Source: an uncultured Thermomicrobia bacterium (GTDB lineage: Bacteria; Chloroflexota; Chloroflexia; Thermomicrobiales; JALYUS01). Taken from it: 27,696 nt of DNA. Shown in pieces: positions 1 through 8,421 of this stretch. Under the pieces are notes generated by a model. The model searched no databases, had not been told where the DNA came from, and worked only from the letters and a program-made list of their open reading frames with translations. The DNA is taken from assembly GCA_937968015.1 (NCBI GenBank), contig CALBSO010000072.1:1-27696 (forward strand), given 5' to 3'. The stretch's first letter is position 1. Each line of letters begins with the position of its first letter. A program made the position numbers and the translations under genes.

Positions 1-70
1 CTTGCATACGTCAGGCTTGCAATCGTCTAAGTTCGATTGGCTGCCTACTTAGCCGGGTGGTCTGCTCCTG

Positions 71-712
71 TCACAGGCGATAGAGCGGACGAATCCGTGG
101 TGCGATGGCATAGTTGAGTTGCACGAGGACGATGACCGCGATGCTCGCGTACGTGCTGAAGACACAGAGCAGCGCGCCGAACGCGTAGAGGGCTTGTGCG
201 ACGAGGATGCGCCGATCGGTTGCGGCGCGGAGCGCGGCGGGTACATCCTCCTTCACGAGCCCCGCGCGCGAGGCATACCGCCAACTGGCGAACAGCACCG
301 CGCCGAGGAGGAGGATGTTGAGCCAATACACGACAAGGGCGATGCGATAGGTGATGAACTCAGCCAGCAGCCCGGTCGAGAACGGGGTGAGCGAGACCAG
401 GAATAAGAAGGCGAGATGGATCCATGCGAGATTGCGGTCGCTGCGCGCGAGGAAGTTCAGTTGCGTTTGCTGGCCGATCCAGAAGATGCCGAGGGTGAGG
501 AACGTCATGAAATAGGTAAGCAGACGCGGCGATAGCACGACCAGCGTCCGCCACAGGTCGCGCTCGCCGTGAATCGCCGCGCTCGCGGGCACACGAAGGT
601 CGAGCACGAGCAACGTCATGGCAACCGCGAAGAGCCCATCGCTCAAAGCGGCAAGTCGTTCCACGCTCTTGCCGGCGACCAGGTTGTACGTCGGCTCCTC
701 TGATCTCCGCAT
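71..712 (-). CDS. TMEM175/DUF1211-family membrane protein (putative K+ channel)
   Basis: This 213-residue protein has about six hydrophobic helices and is probably a potassium-permeable channel of the bacterial TMEM175 (DUF1211) family. The family signature lies in the first helix: R19-L-A-A-L-S-D25-G, followed by FAVAMTLLVLDLRVP. It matches the RxxxFSD filter motif except that Leu replaces Phe. Hydrophobic segments follow at roughly residues 55-80, 90-115, 118-143 and 160-195. The open frame extends upstream to 814, but the ATG at 712 is preceded by GGAGAG at good spacing, and the extra upstream residues look non-coding. It lies downstream of the kinase/FHA-ABC operon on the same strand after a 145-base gap, so it may have its own promoter. 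The family call is good; ion selectivity is inferred from family knowledge. Confidence 0.82.
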   Translation of the reverse strand: MRRSEEPTYNLVAGKSVERLAALSDGLFAVAMTLLVLDLRVPASAAIHGERDLWRTLVVLSPRLLTYFMTFLTLGIFWIGQQTQLNFLARSDRNLAWIHLAFLFLVSLTPFSTGLLAEFITYRIALVVYWLNILLLGAVLFASWRYASRAGLVKEDVPAALRAATDRRILVAQALYAFGALLCVFSTYASIAVIVLVQLNYAIAPRIRPLYRL

Positions 713-857
713 CGCTCTCCGTCCGATCCTGCACGCCAACGTCCGATACCGGCACATCATCGAGGACGACGCAGTGTGCGACTCCGGGGAGATCAAAGCC
801 ACTATCCGGAACAATCACCATACCCGGCGCCTCTCCCGATCACGCGCAGGAGTCTGC

Positions 858-1520
858 TCATCGCGGCCTCCGCCTGTGCGAGGGATGCGCCACCGCGAAC
901 AGGAGACCGAGGAATGTCCCGAGCACCGCGAGCGCCACACCGATGCCCGCGGCGAAGATCGGCCACCCGGGTCCGCCGTCAACGACGGGTTTGCCCGTCG
1001 TCACGGAGAATGACTGTCGCAGAACAGCATTGCCCTGGATCGCCCCCAGGACGTTGTCCGGTAAGGCGACGAGCCCATCATAGACGCGGACGAAGGCGAT
1101 CAGGATGACGGTCGCCGCCCCGACGCTCGCCACCAGCGCGACCGCATGCGCCGCGACGCGCGCGCGCGGAAATGAGGCGACAAAAAGCAGCACCAGGACA
1201 GAAACGAGCAGCGCGAATACAAATTGGAAGGAATGGCCCTTGTACTGCCACATCGTCGGCGAAATGATCGCGCGCACCTGCTGATCGGCGATCGCAGCGA
1301 GTTGCTTATCCACATCCACACCAAGCGGACGAAGCACCCGCGCGCCCGATGGCCCCTGCGAGACGAAGGTGACATTCGCATGGACCCAGCCGTGGAGAAA
1401 AAGCGACACCGCGCCGATCGCGACGCCAATGCCCGCGAGGACGCTCGCGGCAACCTGCGCGCCTCCGCCCCGCACGCCATCGTGCGGACGCTGTTCAGTC
1501 GGCATGGCAGCGTAGGACAT
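858..1520 (-). CDS. four-helix membrane protein of unknown function, operonic with FHA-ABC transporter
   Basis: I do not recognise a named family for this 220-residue protein. It has four predicted membrane helices, at about residues 23-45, 98-117, 122-146 and 185-212. Two polar loops of roughly 50 and 38 residues separate helices 1-2 and 3-4, and the tail is short and very basic (HPSHRRRPR). The layout is claudin-like in topology only. The start chosen is the ATG at 1520, with AGGAG about eight bases upstream; the longer open frame would run into the preceding gene. The stop of the FHA-ABC transporter lies only 10 bases upstream, so the two are almost certainly co-transcribed. It could be a partner subunit or sensor for the exporter; that is inference from position. 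Confidence 0.72.
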   Translation of the reverse strand: MSYAAMPTEQRPHDGVRGGGAQVAASVLAGIGVAIGAVSLFLHGWVHANVTFVSQGPSGARVLRPLGVDVDKQLAAIADQQVRAIISPTMWQYKGHSFQFVFALLVSVLVLLFVASFPRARVAAHAVALVASVGAATVILIAFVRVYDGLVALPDNVLGAIQGNAVLRQSFSVTTGKPVVDGGPGWPIFAAGIGVALAVLGTFLGLLFAVAHPSHRRRPR

Positions 1521-1530
1521 CGGTGCGCTC

Positions 1531-4359
1531 CTAGACGTGATCTTTGCGACGAAACGCGGCGTACATGCCCATCGCACTGACAACGATAAAGCCACCCAGG
1601 ATGAGCCAGTGTTGCCAGACATCACTGGTAAACCCCGCGCGATAGTCGGCCTGCAAGGTCTGTAACGCCGCAATCCGGCCTTGTGCCATCTCGGCGGCGG
1701 GTGGGCCGGTCGCCAGTTGCTGCTGCCAGCGGGTAATGTGTGTATCGATCAGTCGCGGCACGGCGGCGATATTGCCGAAAAGATAGAGTGCCCACCGGCC
1801 CGCGATGAGATTGGAGATCAGCCGTGCCAGTGCCGTCATGCGCCCGATCGGGAGCAAAGCGCCGGAGAACATCAGTTGCGGCATGAAAACGAGGACGATC
1901 GAAGCGACCGCCGCGTCCGCGCTCGCGACGACCGCCGACATGAGGAGGCCAAACATGATTCCGACGAAGATCGTGACGAAGTACACGGCGGAGAGCCGCG
2001 CATAGGTGGGAATGACCGGCACGAGGTCACGACGCGGCAGCGAATCCCCAATGCCGAGAATGACGATCATGATCGCCGTCTGAATCGCGCCGAGGGCGGC
2101 AAGCACAGCGATCTTCGCCCCTATGTAGGGGACGATCTTCAGGTTTACCGCGCGCTCGCGCCGGTAGATGTTCGTCTCCTTGACGAACTCTTTGATCGCG
2201 TTCGAGAGGCCGATAAACAGCGCCCCCGCGACGAGTACGAAGAGCACCGTGACCGTCAGGGGCGGGTTGCCGCGTGCGATGTCGAGACGGAAAATGCCGC
2301 GCTGGAAGACGATCAACGTGAGTACGGGGATCATCAGCGCTTGTAAGAGGACGATGCCGAGATTGAGGCGGTCGCGGAGAAGAATGTCGGTGTTCCGCTG
2401 CGTGAGGACGCCAAATTGGCGCAGTGCGGAGGTGCGCTGTACGCCCGCACCGGAGCGGGTACGACCACGAAGCGGCCCGATAGGGGCCGCGGCTGCCGCC
2501 CCTGTTTTCAGTTCGGACAGTTGCCAGAGGCGGTCGTAGACGTAGATGTGATACTGCGTGGACTCGCGATACCGCGTCGCCCACTCCGGCGGCGTGACCT
2601 GCTCCTCTTCCAGACGGTCAAAGATGTCTTCAAATTTCTCGACACCGAAGTACTCCAGCGCCTCGCGCGGCGGCCCGTAGTAGGCGAGATTCCCCCCTTT
2701 GGCGAGGAAAATGACGCTGTCACAGAGCATCACATTCTGCGTCGCGTGCGTGACGAGGAGGATCGTCCGCCCCTGGTCCGCGAGATGTCGCAGGAGGTGC
2801 ATCATCCGTGTTTCGGTACTCGGATCCAGCCCCGAGGTCGGTTCGTCGAGAAAGAAGAGGCTTGGCTTCGTCAGGAGTTCCACCCCGATGGAGACGCGCT
2901 TCCGCTGCCCGCCGGAGAGCCGATGGATCGGCAGGTCGCGCCGGTCCACCATATTCAGTTCGTGCAGCACCTCATCAATCCGCGTGTGCCGCTCCTGCTT
3001 CGTCGTGTCAGGCGGCAGGCGGAGTTTCGCGGCATAGTCCAGCGCGCGGAAGACGGTCAATTCCCGGTGGATGATGTCATCTTGCGGCACGTAGCCGAGC
3101 GTCGTGCGGTAGGCGTCAAAGTTGGCATAGAGATCGTCGCCGTTGATGAGGAGCGTACCCTGCGCAGGCCGGAAGCCGTTCAGCGCGTCCATCAATGTGG
3201 ACTTTCCCGCGCCGGAGACGCCGACCAGCGCGACGAATTCCCGGGGATAGATGGAGAGGGAAATATCTTGCAGAATGTTCTGCGAGGAAGAAACCCATTT
3301 GTTCAGATGGATGGCATCGAGGCGAATATTGCCCTCGGTGCTGACCGGTTGCAACATCGCACCACTGTAGGCGATCACAAAGACGCTAATCTGGATCTGG
3401 TCGCCCGGCGCGAGTTGTCGGCTCGTCACGCGCTCGCCATTGACGAATGTGCCGTTCGTGCTGCCGAGGTCCTCGATGATATGCGTTGTGCCGATGCGCC
3501 GGAGGCGCGCGTGATGCCGGGAAACCTGCGGGTTCCGGAGTGGCAGATCGTTGTCCTGGTCGCGCCCGATGGTGATAATCTCCTTCTCAAGATGAAGGTC
3601 AGTGATATTGACGGGCATGACCGGCGGCACGGACGCGAGTTGTGTGCCGGACTCGATTGGTGCGGCACCGGCGCGTGCGCCATCAATCCGCGCGATCCCA
3701 TGCGCCCTCTCCGGCACATCCAACGGCGCGAGGGTGAGGCGGATATCACCGAGTTCCGCGACCATGTCCGGGGCGAGCAGCGTCGTAGCAACGCGCGCGC
3801 CATTAACAAATGTCCCATTGGTACTGCCATCGTCAATGAGCATGATCGCCGCGTCACGCCACTCCAGATGCGCATGCCGCGTCGAGACTTTTGGATCGTT
3901 CAGGACGAGGTCACGATCCGTACCGCGCCCAATCGTGAAGACCGCCTTCGTGAGTGGGACACGCCGCTCGCCGTGTGCATCCCGCACGATCAGTTCCGGC
4001 GACTGCTCAGGCATGCCAGCCGGTAGAACGGTCGGGAAAAACGCCGCCGATCCGGCCACATCAGCGAGGCCGCGCACGATGAGGGTGAACGGCCCGACGC
4101 GGAAAACCATCCCATTCAAGATGAGTATCTGCGTGATCGCACGCTCGCCGAGCCATGTGCCATTGATGCTGCTCAGGTCTTCCGCGACAAAACTGCTGTC
4201 CGATTGCCGAACGAGGCGGAGGTGATGGCGAGAGACCTTCGGGTCGGCAAGCACGAGGTCGTTTTCCTCGGTGCGCCCAATCGTGATCATCGGCGCATCC
4301 AGCGCAATGCGCCGAATTATTGTCAACCCAAGGTACGCGACGAGTTCCGGGGTTCCCAT
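1531..4359 (-). CDS. FHA-domain ABC transporter (three FHA domains, ATPase and ABC2-type permease in one chain)
   Basis: This is a 942-residue half-transporter of the ABCG/White type with three N-terminal forkhead-associated domains. The FHA domains lie near residues 24-95, 140-210 and 260-331. Each shows a GR..(N/R)D..L.(D/N)P.VS.(R)H pattern, and the latter two end in STNGTFVNG. The ATPase follows, with Walker A GVSGAGKST near 381-388, signature LSGGQRKRVSIGVELL near 481, Walker B FFLDEPTSGLDPS near 503 and switch His near 538. The C-terminal third holds about six membrane helices (ABC2 membrane domain). ATG at 4359 is preferred because GAAGGGG sits five bases upstream; the alternative GTG at 4365 overlaps that site. 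FHA domains bind phosphothreonine peptides, and the adjacent kinase is the obvious partner. The substrate is unknown. Confidence 0.93.
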   Translation of the reverse strand: MGTPELVAYLGLTIIRRIALDAPMITIGRTEENDLVLADPKVSRHHLRLVRQSDSSFVAEDLSSINGTWLGERAITQILILNGMVFRVGPFTLIVRGLADVAGSAAFFPTVLPAGMPEQSPELIVRDAHGERRVPLTKAVFTIGRGTDRDLVLNDPKVSTRHAHLEWRDAAIMLIDDGSTNGTFVNGARVATTLLAPDMVAELGDIRLTLAPLDVPERAHGIARIDGARAGAAPIESGTQLASVPPVMPVNITDLHLEKEIITIGRDQDNDLPLRNPQVSRHHARLRRIGTTHIIEDLGSTNGTFVNGERVTSRQLAPGDQIQISVFVIAYSGAMLQPVSTEGNIRLDAIHLNKWVSSSQNILQDISLSIYPREFVALVGVSGAGKSTLMDALNGFRPAQGTLLINGDDLYANFDAYRTTLGYVPQDDIIHRELTVFRALDYAAKLRLPPDTTKQERHTRIDEVLHELNMVDRRDLPIHRLSGGQRKRVSIGVELLTKPSLFFLDEPTSGLDPSTETRMMHLLRHLADQGRTILLVTHATQNVMLCDSVIFLAKGGNLAYYGPPREALEYFGVEKFEDIFDRLEEEQVTPPEWATRYRESTQYHIYVYDRLWQLSELKTGAAAAAPIGPLRGRTRSGAGVQRTSALRQFGVLTQRNTDILLRDRLNLGIVLLQALMIPVLTLIVFQRGIFRLDIARGNPPLTVTVLFVLVAGALFIGLSNAIKEFVKETNIYRRERAVNLKIVPYIGAKIAVLAALGAIQTAIMIVILGIGDSLPRRDLVPVIPTYARLSAVYFVTIFVGIMFGLLMSAVVASADAAVASIVLVFMPQLMFSGALLPIGRMTALARLISNLIAGRWALYLFGNIAAVPRLIDTHITRWQQQLATGPPAAEMAQGRIAALQTLQADYRAGFTSDVWQHWLILGGFIVVSAMGMYAAFRRKDHV

Positions 4360-4450
4360 TGTCACCCCTTCGCTACGGCTTGGTCGGACAGACGACCGGG
4401 ATGACTATGCAGTGTCGCCACAGGTCCTCCTTCGTGCGGGGCCGCACCCG

Positions 4451-6826
4451 CTATTTCGTGAAGGCGACGGACGCGATGATGAACTCAATCTCCGCGCGGC
4501 GAGCGGGGATGACGCTCGTGGCGAAAAAGAACTGCCTGCCACCGTGATTGACCGTCCAGGCCTGCCCGACATTGATCGTCGCGGGGTTGTTCTTCGCGAC
4601 GTAACTGTAGTTGAGTGATCTGCCCTGTTCCCCACCGATCCGCACATCGGTGATCCCGGTGTCGGTGAAGGTGAACTGTGTGCTCTTCGCGTGATTCGTC
4701 TGGACAAACCCAATCTCCTCCGCGAGGGTGCCCTGTTGCGGATCGTAAATGTCCAGATAGAAGAAGACACCGTCCTGGCTCACCAGTTCAAGGACATTCC
4801 TGGGGTCGGTTGAATCCGTGGTCACGGACCAACCCAGCGGATACTGCAATTTGACCAGACCTGCCGGGTCCTCCCAGACAGCGGCGAAGGAGACCGAGCC
4901 GATTATCGCGGCCACTTCCGCGCCATGATTGCCTATCACCTGCGCATCAAAGAAGAACTCCCGACCGACATGATTGACCGCCCACGTTCTGTTGGCAAAG
5001 GTCACATTCGGGTTGTCTTTGCGAACATAGGTGGAGGACATCGTCTTCGCGGGTTCTCCCCCGACCGTGGCATCCAGCACTGGGCCATCCGTGTAGGTGA
5101 AGGTCGCATTTTTCGCGTGGTTATCCCGGGCAAATTGGATCTCTTGCGCGATTGACCCCTGCTGGGGATCGTAGAGGTCCACATAGAGATACAATCCATC
5201 CGGCGACCTCAGGAGGACCACACCCGCCGTATCGGCCGGGTCCTGCGTCGCCGTCCAGCCGGTGGGATATTTGAACGTCACCAGCCCTTTCGGGTCCATC
5301 CACTTCATGGTTGGCCCCGGGAACGGAGCCGCGGTTGCGGGTGGTGGCGCGGTCGGCCGGTTCGTGGCGGTGGGAATCGGACTGGAGGTGGCGGTTGGCC
5401 GCGGCGTTGGGGCGAGGGTCGGTGACGGGGTAACAGTCGCGACGGGTGTGCCTACCACCGTTGCGAGCGTGGTCGTGGTCGTTATCTGTGTGGCAATCGT
5501 CCCGCCGGTATTACCCGATATCGCCGTTGCCCCTCCCGCTGTGACCGTCACGGATGCCTGCGCGAGCGGCGTCGCGGTCGCGGCGCCCGGCCCGCCGCCA
5601 CGCATCGTGAAGAGAATGATGCCGCCAATGAGCGCGACGACCAGCACGCCACCGATTGCGAAGAGCGGCCCGCGATGACCACCGCCGGGCACGGGAGCGC
5701 GTGGGGGACCACCAAACATCGGCAGCGCCCCCGGCACGGGCGGATACTGTCCCGCGCCAACTGTGGGGACGCGCTCTTCAGCCATCGGTGGCGTGACCGC
5801 GCCATATCCGGGCGTGCTCTCCGCGCCAGGCCACCCACTCCCGTAGCCAACTTGCGTGGCTGGCCACGGTGGCGCCGCCGGGTCCGCCGTCACTGTTCGT
5901 GGCGCATCGGGGAATTGATAGGAGTCGGGCAGTGCGGGCGCGGGCGCGGGCGCCACGGAGAGGCGCTGCAAGTCGGTAATGACGTCCGCGGCGCTCTGGT
6001 ACCGCGCCGCGACATCGGGCGCCAGCAACCGATTGACAATCGCAATTACCTGCGGCGAGAGATCCGGCCGTGCGACGCTCAGCGGCTGCCGTTTTCGCGC
6101 GAACGGCTCGCCCACCAGCATTTCGTAGAGCACCAAGCCCAGGCCGTACAGATCGCTCCGGCCATCCAGATACCCGTATCCACTTCCCTGCTCCGGACTC
6201 ATATAGAGGGGTGTCCCCGGGTGCGTGCTCGCCACCTGCGTCCGTTGGCTTTCATGACCGGCTTGCGCGATGCCGAAATCGGCCAACTTCGTCGTTCCCC
6301 GCCGTGTGAGCATGATGTTCGCCGGCTTCAGGTCCCGATGGACAATGTCCTGTTCGTGGATGACTTGCAGCGCGCGCGCCACATCGAGCGCGATCGCCAC
6401 CGCGCGCTCGACCGGTAAGGTACCGACCTGCGCGAGCAGGTCACGCAGATCAACCCCGTCCACGTATTCCATCACCAGGTAATAATCGCCGTTGCTCTCG
6501 ACATGCAAGTCGTAAACGGTGACAACATTCGTATTCTGAATTGTGCCACCGACGCGCGCTTCCCGCTGGAAGCGGTCCAGATAGCGGTCGTAGGCCGCAC
6601 TGTCCGTTTTGTTGCGCGCGGCGAGGAGTTCCTTGATGGCGACGTTACGCCGCAGACGGGTGTCGAAGGCGAGGTAGACGCGCCCAAACGCGCCCTCACC
6701 GATCACTCGCTCGATACGCAGCCGCCCACCGACGATTGCGTTCGGGAGAATCGTCGCGTCGTCATCATTCGTCGGGCGCTCTCCCGCGGCATCGGGAGAT
6801 TGATTTGGATCCCGGAAGTCTCCCAT
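4451..6826 (-). CDS. transmembrane Ser/Thr protein kinase (PknB-like) with duplicated extracellular domain
   Basis: This 791-residue receptor-type Hanks kinase has its catalytic domain at about residues 35-290. Visible motifs are the glycine loop IGEGAFGRVY (42-51), VAIKE with Lys65, HRDLKPAN with Asp165, DFG at 183-185, and GTPLYMSPEQ. A Pro/Gly-rich linker leads to one membrane helix (about 388-408) and then a Thr/Pro-rich stalk (about 420-505). Outside the membrane lie two homologous domains of roughly 140 residues (507-646 and 649-789). Both contain YP.GW, LYDPQQG or IYDPQQG, NHAK, and a closing (V/A)xFI-type strand; they resemble the PsbP/lipoprotein-like fold in style only. The ATG at 6826 follows GGAGGGAGG. 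It is the first gene of the minus-strand operon, 91 bases before the FHA-ABC gene. It probably senses an extracellular cue and phosphorylates the FHA partner (inference). Confidence 0.94.
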   Translation of the reverse strand: MGDFRDPNQSPDAAGERPTNDDDATILPNAIVGGRLRIERVIGEGAFGRVYLAFDTRLRRNVAIKELLAARNKTDSAAYDRYLDRFQREARVGGTIQNTNVVTVYDLHVESNGDYYLVMEYVDGVDLRDLLAQVGTLPVERAVAIALDVARALQVIHEQDIVHRDLKPANIMLTRRGTTKLADFGIAQAGHESQRTQVASTHPGTPLYMSPEQGSGYGYLDGRSDLYGLGLVLYEMLVGEPFARKRQPLSVARPDLSPQVIAIVNRLLAPDVAARYQSAADVITDLQRLSVAPAPAPALPDSYQFPDAPRTVTADPAAPPWPATQVGYGSGWPGAESTPGYGAVTPPMAEERVPTVGAGQYPPVPGALPMFGGPPRAPVPGGGHRGPLFAIGGVLVVALIGGIILFTMRGGGPGAATATPLAQASVTVTAGGATAISGNTGGTIATQITTTTTLATVVGTPVATVTPSPTLAPTPRPTATSSPIPTATNRPTAPPPATAAPFPGPTMKWMDPKGLVTFKYPTGWTATQDPADTAGVVLLRSPDGLYLYVDLYDPQQGSIAQEIQFARDNHAKNATFTYTDGPVLDATVGGEPAKTMSSTYVRKDNPNVTFANRTWAVNHVGREFFFDAQVIGNHGAEVAAIIGSVSFAAVWEDPAGLVKLQYPLGWSVTTDSTDPRNVLELVSQDGVFFYLDIYDPQQGTLAEEIGFVQTNHAKSTQFTFTDTGITDVRIGGEQGRSLNYSYVAKNNPATINVGQAWTVNHGGRQFFFATSVIPARRAEIEFIIASVAFTK
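4460..5308 (-). repeat. internal tandem duplication in the kinase ectodomain
   Basis: Residues 507-646 and 649-789 of the kinase are two tandem copies of the same domain. Shared landmarks appear in the same order: a DP.GLV start, YP.GW, a YDPQQG turn, an NHAK motif, a GGE motif, (W/V)NH.GR.FFF, and a closing (G/A)SV(S/A)F. The copies have diverged clearly at protein level, so the duplication is old. The copies map to 4889-5308 and 4460-4882. Confidence 0.85.
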
Positions 6827-6975
6827 CCCCTACCTCCCTCCGACCGGGGGCAACCACCAGTCATTTATCGCATGGACGCCCTGCTCGCATCGTGCAAAAC
6901 CGCCAACATCGCGGACATCCCTCTATCTCCTCATCGTCCTATGGTCCATACTTCATTCATTGGAGAGTAATCGCC

Positions 6976-7004
6976 ATTCTACTGTCGCGTGCTTCGTCCG
7001 TAAA
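6976..7004 (-). promoter_or_regulatory. candidate promoter of the kinase operon
   Basis: Read on the minus strand, TTTACG (6999-7004) and TAGAAT (6976-6981) are separated by exactly 17 bases. They match the -35 and -10 consensus at 4/6 and 5/6 positions. This would give a 5' leader of about 140 bases before the kinase ATG. The surrounding stretch is more AT-rich than the flanking genes. Prediction by eye only. Confidence 0.4.
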
Positions 7005-7233
7005 GTGCCGCGCGACCTTGGCGCAACAGACAGTCCCACGCGAATTCCGTGCGGGGGCAGCGGGTCAGGGCGCCATTCACCGACAATCCGGGGCGGTATT
7101 CAGCACGGTAGTGTTGTGGCACAGGCTCAAATCAGATGAGGAGGGTTCTATCCCTCCCCGATCTCTCGATTGTCAAGTTCAGCCGCTGAGCCAACGAGCG
7201 CCTGTGATGGATGCGCCTCCTGGTGCGCGGTGC

Positions 7234-7244
7234 TCTGGTATGAT
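7234..7244 (+). promoter_or_regulatory. extended -10 promoter element, possibly giving a leaderless mRNA
   Basis: The sequence TCTGGTATGAT carries a TGn extension before TATGAT (7239-7244). The start codon of the next gene at 7251 lies six bases after the hexamer, which is where transcription would begin. That suggests a leaderless transcript; no ribosome binding site is visible before this ATG. The same string with a single base change (TCTGGTATAAT) precedes uvrB. No good -35 hexamer is present. Confidence 0.5.
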
Positions 7245-7250
7245 CCCCGC

Positions 7251-7547
7251 ATGGACGCATCCGCGATGACAACGAACGCCGCGCTCTTTCTCAGGCGGCT
7301 TTGCATGTCGGTTTTGCGCGGGGAGCATGTGAGTCCCTTCTCCGTCACGCCGGACGCACTCGCATCGGTACGGCGGCACATCGCGACGACCGGCGAGGGC
7401 GCGGGATTGACGCGGGCCGAAACAGAGGCGGCGGTTGAAGAACTGGACGCCGCCGGATACATTGAGATTGATGGTGCGGAGGTGACGATCACCCCATTGG
7501 GAGCGCGCTGGTACGCCGGTCATCTCCCGTCGCGTCGCAAAGCCTGA
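7251..7547 (+). CDS. small winged-helix-like protein
   Basis: This 98-residue soluble protein looks like a small winged-helix domain. A helical N-terminal half (ALFLRRLCMSVLRGE) is followed by LTRAETEAAVEELDAAGYIEIDG and then VTITPLGARWYAG, the usual recognition-helix/wing/'TPLG' pattern seen in PadR/MarR-like and related proteins. It could be a DNA-binding regulator of the catabolic cluster that begins 87 bases downstream, but no family is certain. ATG at 7251 is chosen because an extended -10 lies just upstream; ATG at 7266 is an in-frame alternative. Codon use agrees with the neighbouring genes, which supports it being real despite its size. Confidence 0.62.
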   Translation: MDASAMTTNAALFLRRLCMSVLRGEHVSPFSVTPDALASVRRHIATTGEGAGLTRAETEAAVEELDAAGYIEIDGAEVTITPLGARWYAGHLPSRRKA

Positions 7548-7634
7548 GGACGCGCCGGATCCCTCGTTACTCTTTACCCGCTCACTCCCTCATCGCCGCC
7601 CCGGCCGGAAAGTGTAGTAGTCTGGAGGAAACGA

Positions 7635-8399
7635 TTGCGACCGAACAGGATGAAGGAGACATTGGCGGCGGGCGGGTGGAGCGCAGGGCCGATCATCCCC
7701 GTGACGGACGCGGCGCTCGTCGAGGTCTGCGGTCTGACCGGGTGGGATCATGTGCTGATTGATGCCGAGCATGGGCACATCACCGTCAAGGACTGCGAAG
7801 ACCTCGTGCGGGCGGCGCATCTGGCCGGCATTACGCCCATCGTGCGCGTGCCGACGAACGCGCCGCACGAAATCCTTCGCTATCTCGACACGGGCGCGCA
7901 GGGCGTCGTCATCCCGCAGGTGACGACGCGTGCGGATGCGGAACGGGCGGTCAGAGCGGCGCGCTATCATCCGGAGGGATCGCGCGGGCTGGCCGGTGTC
8001 CGGGCGGCGGAGTACGGGCTTGGCGGCCCGATGGGCGAGTACGCACGCTCCGCGAACGAGACCATCCTTGTCAATGCGCTGATCGAGGACATCCGCGCGG
8101 TGGACAACCTACCGGACATTCTGGCGGTGGAAGGACTGGACACGATCTCCATTGGCCCGTCAGACTTGTCACAGTCCCTGGGCCATCCCGGCGAGCGGAA
8201 TCATCCCGCCGTGCAGGAGGCAATCGCCGAGATTATCCGGCTCGGCGTGGCGGCAGGCAAGCCGGTCGGCATGAACGCGCCGACCGGGGCGGACGCGGCG
8301 CGCGAATATGCGCGTGGCGTCCGCTTCTTCAGCGTTGGCATGTGGGGCTTGATCGCCCAAAGCAGCGCGGCATATCTCGCGGCACTGAAAGAGCATTGA
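7635..8399 (+). CDS. HpcH/HpaI-family aldolase
   Basis: This is a 254-residue class II (metal-dependent) aldolase of the HpcH/HpaI/GarL type, which cleaves or forms hydroxy-oxo-acids using pyruvate or a related ketoacid. Active-site residues expected for the family are visible: His46 in DAEHGH, Arg71 in IVRVP, Glu151 in ALIED, and Asp177 in SIGPSDLS. The segment GAQGVVIPQV with a YHPEGSRG motif is typical of the family. The start is read as TTG at 7635 because GGAGG sits six bases upstream; the in-frame ATG at 7650 has no usable site. It leads a plus-strand run of catabolic genes, with gamma-glutamyltransferase only 22 bases downstream. The exact substrate cannot be read from the sequence. 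Confidence 0.9.
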   Translation: MRPNRMKETLAAGGWSAGPIIPVTDAALVEVCGLTGWDHVLIDAEHGHITVKDCEDLVRAAHLAGITPIVRVPTNAPHEILRYLDTGAQGVVIPQVTTRADAERAVRAARYHPEGSRGLAGVRAAEYGLGGPMGEYARSANETILVNALIEDIRAVDNLPDILAVEGLDTISIGPSDLSQSLGHPGERNHPAVQEAIAEIIRLGVAAGKPVGMNAPTGADAAREYARGVRFFSVGMWGLIAQSSAAYLAALKEH

Positions 8400-8421
8400 A
8401 CCACGGGAAGGAGTAAATGCG

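Larger units (their letters stand above)
6827..7250. other. 424-base divergent intergenic region
   Basis: This stretch separates the minus-strand kinase operon from the plus-strand winged-helix gene. It contains the kinase ribosome binding site next to 6826, the candidate kinase promoter (6976-7004), a short GGAGGG/CCCTCC inverted repeat near 7139-7157, and the extended -10 element at 7234-7244. No convincing coding frame, tRNA or known riboswitch was seen. The open frames crossing it lack plausible protein composition. Confidence 0.6.

Noticed and set aside
1..70. Possible gene end or tRNA at the left edge (GTTCGATTGG string)
   Set aside because: No cloverleaf can be folded around it and no frame is supported; nothing called.
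2416..4026. 536-residue open frame antisense to the FHA-ABC gene
   Set aside because: It runs opposite to a gene with clear domains; its composition (Arg/Asp/His rich, no motifs) is that of a shadow frame in GC-rich DNA.
7139..7157. GGAGGG/CCCTCC hairpin as a terminator
   Set aside because: The stem is only six base pairs, no T tract follows, and no upstream plus-strand gene needs terminating.
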